This document shows, piece by piece, positions 15,703 through 19,565 of a stretch of DNA of 19,565 nucleotides. Location: contig CAYSVN010000017.1 in assembly GCA_964434585.1 (NCBI GenBank), positions 1 to 19,565 on the forward strand, given 5' to 3'. This DNA is from CAYSVN01 sp964434585 (GTDB taxonomy: Bacteria; Patescibacteriota; Gracilibacteria; Peribacterales; Peribacteraceae). A model generated the notes under the pieces. The model was not told the DNA's origin. It searched no databases and saw only the letters and a program-made list of their open reading frames with translations. The translations under genes and the position numbers were made by a program. Position 1 is the stretch's first letter; each line of letters starts with the position of its first letter.

Positions 15703-16332
15703 ATGCAACATCCATCCTATTCAAAGCTTATTCAAAAAGTCAAAACAGATTACGAAGAAACTGTTTATCAAAATCCTCAATTAAAAAATCGTGCTTTTTG
15801 GGATATCTTACGCCATCCAAGTAATCCATGCGTATCTGCATGGAGTGACTTATTAAAAGGTATGTGCTCTGATATAAATGGTGATATTGCTACACCGGTA
15901 CTAGGTGTTCGGTCAGACGTATTTGGTATAACTAAAAATGGTAGTAAAATGCTTGCTCAAGACGCTGTAGACGCAGGTCCAGAATTTAACTTACTTAATG
16001 ATTATCGATCTATTTCTGCTCATCCAGAATCGCAAGCGGAGCTAATGCGCCTAGGTGTTGCAAACAGTTTTTACAAATTATTAAGACATGAAAGTTATAG
16101 CCAGCTACAACAACTCTTAAATACGATTGAACAACTAGAGGGTGAGATAAAATTTAATCAAGGAGCTTCGGATGTTATTAATTCACTTGGTGTAAGTGGG
16201 GCTGGCATGCAGGGTACTTTAGAGTTTGACATTGAAAATGGTGCAAATCACATTATGCATAGCCAAAAATTACAATCTGTACTAAAAGAACTAAGAAGAA
16301 TTGAACCATTATACGATGCCTTTCACTCTTAA
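15703..16332 (+). CDS. Hypothetical protein, 209 residues
   Basis: No family recognised. The product is soluble and mixed in charge, with no signal peptide or membrane helix. The N-terminal 45 residues are helical and basic, residues 65-105 carry glycine-rich turns (PVLGVRSDVFGITKNGS), and the rest is predicted helical (QLQQLLNTIEQLEGEI; KLQSVLKELRRIEPL). The start is supported by an extended -10 promoter overlapping the end of truB; there is no other reason to link it to tRNA modification. It is followed convergently by tRNA-Val, with no clear terminator between. Confidence 0.8.
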   Translation: MQHPSYSKLIQKVKTDYEETVYQNPQLKNRAFWDILRHPSNPCVSAWSDLLKGMCSDINGDIATPVLGVRSDVFGITKNGSKMLAQDAVDAGPEFNLLNDYRSISAHPESQAELMRLGVANSFYKLLRHESYSQLQQLLNTIEQLEGEIKFNQGASDVINSLGVSGAGMQGTLEFDIENGANHIMHSQKLQSVLKELRRIEPLYDAFHS

Positions 16333-16388
16333 AAATAAAGATGTTAGTATTCTAATTAAAAAAGTTGACGATAGAGTATTTTACAGCA

Positions 16389-16465
16389 TGGTGGGTGATA
16401 CAGGATTCGAACCTGTGACCTCTGCAATGTCAATGCAACGCTCTAGCCAACTGAGCTAATCACCC
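16389..16465 (-). tRNA. tRNA-Val (anticodon GAC)
   Basis: Minus strand cloverleaf: acceptor GGGTGAT/ATCACCC, D arm GCTC...GAGC, anticodon loop TTGACAT giving GAC, T arm ACAGG-TTCGAAT-CCTGT, discriminator A and encoded CCA. Reads GUC/GUU. Confidence 0.97.
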
Positions 16466-16505
16466 TTGGTAATTTTTAATCTAGACTTCACTATTGATTA
16501 GTATT

Positions 16506-16577
16506 AGGCAGCGAAGTTGTAAACTGCCTGTCCCGCCGGAGTCAGCCGCAGCTGACGTAGGAGGAAGCTAATCACCC
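16506..16577. repeat. Palindromic repeats joined to a copy of the tRNA-Val 5' end
   Basis: AGGCAG/CTGCCT (16506-16511, 16524-16529) forms one hairpin. The adjacent element 16531-16565 contains GTCAGC-cgca-GCTGAC (16541-16556) flanked by TCCCGCC/GGAGGA. It is followed at once by AGCTAATCACCC (16566-16577), identical to 16454-16465, the complement of the first 12 bases of tRNA-Val. Confidence 0.75.
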
Positions 16578-16664
16578 AAAAGGGATATATATTAAACCGT
16601 ATCTTCATAAACAATACTAGATCAATTATAGAAAGAGAAGCTTTCTCCTCATCTTTATTTTTAA

Positions 16665-16712
16665 CCTTTTTAACGTCTGCAACCTCTCAAACCTCTTCCA
16701 CCTCTTTCTGTT
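16665..16712 (-). repeat. Purine-rich repeat, copy C (single arm)
   Basis: Read on the minus strand it follows the same pattern as copies A and B (GGTGGAAGAGGTT, then AGAGGTTGCAGACG, then a run of A). It ends just before the -10 region of the 16747 gene and has no clear second arm. Confidence 0.6.
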
Positions 16713-16713
16713 T

Positions 16714-16724
16714 TATAGTACAAT
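16714..16724 (+). promoter_or_regulatory. Probable -10 region of the 16747 gene
   Basis: TATAGT (16714-16719) and the overlapping TACAAT (16719-16724) lie 22-27 bases before the ATG. The short leader is pyrimidine-rich (TTCCCCTCCTTCCT), the opposite of a Shine-Dalgarno. Confidence 0.45.
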
Positions 16725-16746
16725 CTAGGCAATTCCCCTCCTTCCT

Positions 16747-17310
16747 ATGAACGTAACCCTCACTTGGGACCTCTTCATTATCGTATTCTTTGCCATGGTT
16801 ATGGCATATTCTTATATTATTGGTCGCCATCAGGCGGCTAAAATTATCTTTGCTAGCTACATTGCTATTATTGCAGTGCAGGGCCTTGGTAATATTGTTA
16901 TGAGAATGTTTGGACAAGCAGAAGGTGTGCTGCGCGTAATGCAGATAGCAATGGATGCTTCAATAGTAATTGCTGCTAAGATGGTTGTTTTTATTATTGT
17001 GGTTATTTTAATGGCTCTACGCAGCGGTATGACGGTAAATTACACCAAGCGGGACTATGGGCCTGTTAATGTAGTAATGACGGGCGTATTCGGTTTTTTA
17101 ACGGCTGGCCTCTTAATTTCTACACTTGTAACTTACCTAACAGAGTCTCTATTGCTTAACGTTACATTGGCTGAAGCTGTGTTGGTAAGTCCAATTATTC
17201 AACAAAGTAGCTTAATGCAAAGTATGATTATCTACCAAGATCTTTGGTTCTCTATGCCTGCCATTGCCATTTTAGTAGCAGGACTCTTTAGTAGTGAATC
17301 AACGGCATAG
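16747..17310 (+). CDS. Multi-pass membrane protein, 187 residues
   Basis: The product is mostly hydrophobic, with membrane helices at about 7-25, 30-50, 66-91, 108-130 and 165-182 and few charged residues between them. The first two helices with the 'YIIGRHQAAK' turn recall the topology of CvpA/colicin V-production-like proteins, but no diagnostic motif settles this. It is 140 bases upstream of the T4SS_pilin-like gene on the same strand, which has its own promoter, so a joint role in an envelope or secretion machine is possible but unproven. The start follows a pyrimidine-rich leader; there is no alternative upstream ATG in frame. Confidence 0.8.
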   Translation: MNVTLTWDLFIIVFFAMVMAYSYIIGRHQAAKIIFASYIAIIAVQGLGNIVMRMFGQAEGVLRVMQIAMDASIVIAAKMVVFIIVVILMALRSGMTVNYTKRDYGPVNVVMTGVFGFLTAGLLISTLVTYLTESLLLNVTLAEAVLVSPIIQQSSLMQSMIIYQDLWFSMPAIAILVAGLFSSESTA

Positions 17311-17398
17311 GTTATTTTTATACTTTCAGTAAATTAAATAACATTCCACTAAATTTGCAACGTCACTTAGAATAAAGGCATTGCGAGAAACATACCTC

Positions 17399-17427
17399 TT
17401 GGCGCAGAATAGAAATAGTGTTATACT
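17399..17427 (+). promoter_or_regulatory. Promoter of the pilin-like gene
   Basis: TTGGCG (17399-17404), 17-base spacer, TATACT (17422-17427); 23 bases then lead to the ATG, giving a leader of about 16 bases reading CTTCCCCACTCTTT at its end. A second box, GATACT (17433-17438), could give an even shorter leader. Confidence 0.6.
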
Positions 17428-17450
17428 AATACGATACTTCCCCACTCTTT

Positions 17451-17828
17451 ATGAATAAACTAACGACTACCTTAAATACTTTTAATTACAAAGCTGGTGC
17501 ATTTTTCTCTGCACTTGTCTTCGCACCTAAGGCTCTTGCCCAAGAAATTTTTGGACAAATTCCAGATATTGGAGGCACTGATCCAGGGGGAGATATTAGA
17601 CAGCCAATTTTAGAACTACTAAAAACCATTCTAGGTTACTTAGCCCTTCTTGCTGTTGTTTACATTGTTTACGCTGGTATTCGTCTAATGGTATCACGTG
17701 GTAATGAAGAAGCAGTTGCAGAAGGACGCAAAACTATTATCTACGTACTTGTTGGTCTTGTGGTTATTATCTTTGCACGCTTCATTGTATCAATCGCGAC
17801 AGATGTTATTGCTAATTCTGGTAGCTAA
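17451..17828 (+). CDS. TrbC/VirB2-family pilin-like protein (T4SS_pilin type)
   Basis: The 125 residues have a signal-peptide-like N-terminus (positive start, hydrophobic 14-27, probable cleavage after ALA at 28-30), a short glycine/proline-rich segment (35-50), and two membrane helices (about 53-77 and 91-115) joined by a polar turn with SRGNEEAVAEGRK. The pattern VYAGIRLMVSRGNEE...GRK is typical of the TrbC/VirB2-like pilins widespread in Patescibacteria. Such proteins build type IV secretion or related surface fibres, but no VirB4, VirB6 or VirD4 gene is in the window, so whether it belongs to a full apparatus is open. It converges on the PRC-barrel gene with 3 bases between stops. Confidence 0.85.
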   Translation: MNKLTTTLNTFNYKAGAFFSALVFAPKALAQEIFGQIPDIGGTDPGGDIRQPILELLKTILGYLALLAVVYIVYAGIRLMVSRGNEEAVAEGRKTIIYVLVGLVVIIFARFIVSIATDVIANSGS

Positions 17829-17831
17829 ACA

Positions 17832-18359
17832 TTAACTATCAACTAAAAGCGATAGTTGTTCGATTTCCTCCTTCTGCTTAAGTGGAACTTGGTAATCAGT
17901 AACAATCGCTTTTTTTGTTATCTTTTTTACTGCAGTTACTGGTAGGGCTGGTTTTTTTCTAAAGAACAACATTGGAACGAATGCTCTTACTTGGTGGTAG
18001 CTAGTATCGACAATCAAATCTCTACAATATCCTAGTTTTTGCTTAGTCGCTGTCTTAATAGGCTTACCCAGTAAATAGCCAGTTGATTCCAGAATCGAGT
18101 TAATCGCAATAACGGCATCAATAGGTAGCAAAGAGCGGTAATCATTAATGGTAAATAACATGCCGATTTTATTCACATCAGCAGTTAGTACTAAGTGGTG
18201 TCGATGTTCAATAAGGCCCCACCCACTACGTACAATGTATCCTAGTACTCTAAAGTCCTCTGGATGCACTACAACGTCATGAATATATCCAAGTACAGTA
18301 TTGGCTTCACCGTAGGCAACGACGTCCATTCCTTTCATAGTATAAAAGCTTCGATTCAT
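17832..18359 (-). CDS. PRC-barrel domain protein (two repeats)
   Basis: The 175 residues contain two PRC-barrel-like units: residues about 5-80 (MKGMDVVAYGEANTVLGYIHDVVVHPEDFRVLGYIV region) and about 90-140 (GKPIKTATKQKLGYCRDLIVDTSYHQVRAFV region), each with a G-x-V/C-x-D-hydrophobic-V pattern, then a basic/acidic tail. PRC barrels occur in RimM and in photosynthetic and stress proteins; a specific role cannot be read here. It lacks membrane segments. The ATG at 18359 is favoured over M8 because TATACT ends exactly 6 bases upstream. A stem AACTATC/GATAGTT (17834-17857) spans its 3' end and may act on both convergent transcripts. Confidence 0.85.
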   Translation of the reverse strand: MNRSFYTMKGMDVVAYGEANTVLGYIHDVVVHPEDFRVLGYIVRSGWGLIEHRHHLVLTADVNKIGMLFTINDYRSLLPIDAVIAINSILESTGYLLGKPIKTATKQKLGYCRDLIVDTSYHQVRAFVPMLFFRKKPALPVTAVKKITKKAIVTDYQVPLKQKEEIEQLSLLVDS

Positions 18360-18365
18360 GTTATT

Positions 18366-18371
18366 AGTATA
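18366..18371 (-). promoter_or_regulatory. -10 box of the PRC-barrel gene, predicted leaderless
   Basis: TATACT on the minus strand followed by AATAAC and the ATG at 18359; same 6-base spacing as dut and the 5'-3' exonuclease gene. The -35 is not convincing. Confidence 0.55.
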
Positions 18372-18398
18372 GCCTATAAATTTCTTTAAAAACTACTC

Positions 18399-18428
18399 TA
18401 GACAACAGGTAGGGTTATTCTGTAATCT
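18399..18428 (+). promoter_or_regulatory. Probable promoter of tRNA-Ile
   Basis: TAGACA (18399-18404), 18-base spacer, TAATCT (18423-18428), ending 13 bases before the mature tRNA 5' end. Confidence 0.4.
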
Positions 18429-18441
18429 ATCCCAACATCAC

Positions 18442-18518
18442 GGGCGATTAGCTCAGCTGGTTAGAGCGCTACACTGATAATGTAGAGGTCGCAAGTTCAA
18501 GTCTTGCATCGCCCACCA
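18442..18518 (+). tRNA. tRNA-Ile (anticodon GAT)
   Basis: Cloverleaf with acceptor GGGCGAT/ATCGCCC, D arm GCTC...GAGC, anticodon loop CTGATAA giving GAT, T arm GCAAG-TTCAAGT-CTTGC, discriminator A and encoded CCA. Confidence 0.97.
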
Positions 18519-18618
18519 TTCGACTCGTTTACCTGAGGGCAAACTCGCTCATGGTGAACCATACAAGTATAACAATAGAGTCGAATGACTCTGAATAAAC
18601 TCTGAGCTTGTCGAAGAG
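18518..18618. repeat. Palindromic repeat cluster after tRNA-Ile
   Basis: ATTCGACTC (18518-18526, beginning at the final A of the tRNA CCA) pairs with GAGTCGAAT (18578-18586). Downstream lies CTCTGAGCTTGTCGAAGAG (18600-18618), the same CTGAGC...CGAAG core as near tRNA-Lys and after ftsZ. No copied tRNA-Ile end was found. Confidence 0.7.
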
Positions 18619-18672
18619 TGAATCGAAGAGCCATTTATAAATCAATTATTAACACCTTGTTCTTGAGCTTGC

Positions 18673-18701
18673 TTGAAGTTTAGATATATTTACTATAGGA
18701 T
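18673..18701 (+). promoter_or_regulatory. Promoter of the GIY-YIG gene, predicted leaderless
   Basis: TTGAAG (18673-18678), 17-base spacer, TAGGAT (18696-18701), then 8 bases (AGTTAACT) to the ATG at 18710. The last seven bases GTTAACT nearly match the ATTAACT before the 4237 gene. Confidence 0.5.
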
Positions 18702-18709
18702 AGTTAACT

Positions 18710-18970
18710 ATGGAAAAACCTTGGTTTGTATACATTGCACAGGCAAAAACTGGACGTTATTACACCGGCATAACTACCAATCCGAATGAAAGGGTAAAGA
18801 GACATAACTCAGGTAACGGATCTCGGCTAGCAGTGCAACAAGGGCCTTTTATCTTAAAATGGGTTTCAAAAGAATATACAAATAAATCAGACGCAAGAAC
18901 AAGAGAAATGCAACTTAAAGGATGGTCACGCATAAAGAAGGAAAAGTTAATTTCTGGAGAATGGGAGTAG
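18710..18970 (+). CDS. GIY-YIG domain protein (UPF0213-like)
   Basis: A minimal 86-residue GIY-YIG nuclease-fold protein. The two signature strands read VYIAQ (8-12) and YYTGITTN (17-24), followed by the arginine region ERVKRHN (27-33) and the helix with the metal-binding glutamate in REMQLKGWSR (around 65-74). The 'GIY' strand is degenerate (V-Y-I) as is usual in the UPF0213/YhbQ group, whose members are stand-alone with unclear substrates. Its leaderless-type promoter lies in the gap after tRNA-Ile. No partner domain or restriction gene adjoins it. Confidence 0.9.
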   Translation: MEKPWFVYIAQAKTGRYYTGITTNPNERVKRHNSGNGSRLAVQQGPFILKWVSKEYTNKSDARTREMQLKGWSRIKKEKLISGEWE

Positions 18971-18985
18971 CGCTGCATTTAAACA

Positions 18986-19105
18986 TCATTCTATATCACC
19001 TGGGCAAACTTCACCATTCTCAACCTTAACCAGACTTAATCCAGCTATTGAAACATGTGAAACCAGCTTTTTGTGCCAACTTCCGATAGAAACAATGCTT
19101 TGCAT
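18986..19105 (-). CDS. Possible small protein, 39 residues
   Basis: A minus-strand frame from the ATG at 19105 to TGA at 18986 encodes MQSIVSIGSWHKKLVSHVSI followed by a short polar tail with one cysteine (VENGEVCPGDIE). A CATAGT -10-like box lies 7 bases upstream, fitting the leaderless pattern. Against it, the start codon lies inside the arm of a perfect inverted repeat, and 39 codons can arise by chance. No family recognised. Confidence 0.25.
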   Translation of the reverse strand: MQSIVSIGSWHKKLVSHVSIAGLSLVKVENGEVCPGDIE

Positions 19106-19132
19106 TTTTTCCACTATGTTCCGAAAAAATGC
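19102..19132. repeat. Perfect 10-bp inverted repeat
   Basis: GCATTTTTTC (19102-19111) and GAAAAAATGC (19123-19132) with an 11-base loop. The A6/T6 arms are terminator-like on either strand but the stem is AT-rich. Confidence 0.6.
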
Positions 19133-19138
19133 CTGGTA

Positions 19139-19165
19139 GTCGACCGTAGCGCAGCGTAGGTTGAC
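19139..19165. repeat. GTCGACC/GGTTGAC palindrome
   Basis: GTCGACC (19139-19145) pairs with GGTTGAC (19159-19165), one G-T pair, around a CGTAGCGCAGCG loop. It resembles the other intergenic palindromes of the window in GC-rich CGTAGC content. Confidence 0.55.
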
Positions 19166-19255
19166 GAAGTGGGTCAGACATTGTTTGGTGGTGAGTTGAA
19201 GACGAGGAGATTGTAGGAAGAGCTGAGGCTTAGTACACTATTACACTCGCTACTA

Positions 19256-19304
19256 TTGACATAATTTATTGTGAATGTTATAATATGGTAAATTAATCTT
19301 TACC
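19256..19304 (+). promoter_or_regulatory. Consensus promoter with an operator-like inverted repeat at the start site
   Basis: TTGACA (19256-19261), 17-base spacer, TATAAT (19279-19284): perfect sigma-70 consensus. The inverted repeat GGTAAA (19287-19292) / TTTACC (19299-19304) with a 6-base centre covers the expected transcription start near 19291, a classic repressor position; alternatively it forms a 5' mRNA hairpin. Confidence 0.8.
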
Positions 19305-19316
19305 AAAACACTATTT

Positions 19317-19565
19317 ATGAATGATAAAGCTAAAACATTTGATGAAGCCGTTAAAGATATGCCTATGGGTGTACGTGCCATTGAAGGAATGCCAAATAGA
19401 GTACCTAATGACGTTATCGCAGAATTTATTGATGAATTAATCACAGATGCCGGTGAAGGTGCAAAAGTTTTGTTGAGTAGTGATGAAATAGGTCTCTATG
19501 TACTAGATGGCCAAGTTGTTATGCTTAATGATCCTGAAATGATAGGTCAATCAACACAAGTATAC
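19317..19565 (+). CDS. Hypothetical protein, N-terminal 83 residues (cut by window edge)
   Basis: The frame from the ATG at 19317 is open to the edge. The sequence is acidic and soluble (KTFDEAVKDMPMGVRAIEGM, then VIAEFIDELITDAGEGAKVL), with an alternating strand-like end (IGLYVLDGQVVML). I do not recognise a family. The perfect promoter and inverted repeat upstream suggest a strongly expressed, repressible gene. The leader is about 26 bases with no Shine-Dalgarno. Confidence 0.7.
   Translation, partial: MNDKAKTFDEAVKDMPMGVRAIEGMPNRVPNDVIAEFIDELITDAGEGAKVLLSSDEIGLYVLDGQVVMLNDPEMIGQSTQVY

Larger units (their letters stand above)
18971..19255. other. Gap with inverted repeats, possible small ORF and palindrome
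   Basis: This stretch holds no certain gene. It contains a doubtful 39-codon minus-strand ORF, a 10-bp inverted repeat at 19102-19132, and a CGTAGC-type palindrome at 19139-19165. The 90 bases after it show nothing I can assign. Confidence 0.5.

Noticed and set aside
18171..18179. Additional DnaA box-like sequence TTATTCACA
   Set aside because: It is single and inside the PRC-barrel gene; about one such match is expected by chance in this window.
1..19565. Recoded UGA (as in Gracilibacteria/Absconditabacteria)
   Set aside because: All conserved proteins read full length with the standard code and none needs an in-frame TGA to be read through.

Overview
The window looks like chromosomal DNA from an ultra-small Patescibacteria (Candidate Phyla Radiation) bacterium. 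The reasons are a compact AT-rich genome with the standard code, a stand-alone PolA-type 5'-3' exonuclease, a TrbC/VirB2-type (T4SS_pilin-like) pilin of the kind common in that group, a 160-residue membrane protein of a type I associate with that group, and several lineage-restricted proteins. The assignment is inference; there is no rRNA or marker tree in the window.

Layout. (1) 1-3683, all minus strand: pyrD, then a clear terminator, then comF, then rseP followed 3 bases later by dnaA, which runs off the left edge. Two inverted consensus DnaA boxes sit on the promoter of the rseP-dnaA unit, suggesting DnaA autoregulation. (2) 3880-4200: tRNA-Lys(CTT), surrounded by duplicated fragments of its own ends, each touching a short palindromic repeat. 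(3) 4237-5716: two convergent genes of unknown or weakly recognised function, one base apart. (4) 6072-9929: polA-type exonuclease, then the division pair ftsA-ftsZ ending in a strong terminator. (5) 10064-14578, minus strand: a membrane protein overlapping by one base a 1,175-residue helical protein of unknown function, then dut. (6) 14791-16465: truB, an unknown 209-residue protein and tRNA-Val(GAC). (7) 16747-18359: a multi-pass membrane protein, a T4SS_pilin-like protein and a convergent PRC-barrel protein. (8) 18442-19565: tRNA-Ile(GAT), a GIY-YIG protein, a repeat-rich gap and the start of an unknown gene with a consensus promoter.

Two patterns run across the window. First, most start codons lack a Shine-Dalgarno sequence, and at eight genes a -10 box ends only 6-9 bases before the ATG, which predicts leaderless mRNAs; pyrD is the clear exception with GGAG. 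Second, the gaps carry at least three families of dispersed imperfect palindromes, two of which abut copied tRNA ends. The best candidate for an undescribed system is the membrane protein plus giant helical protein pair (10572-14578); the tRNA-end/palindrome association is the best candidate for an unusual DNA element.
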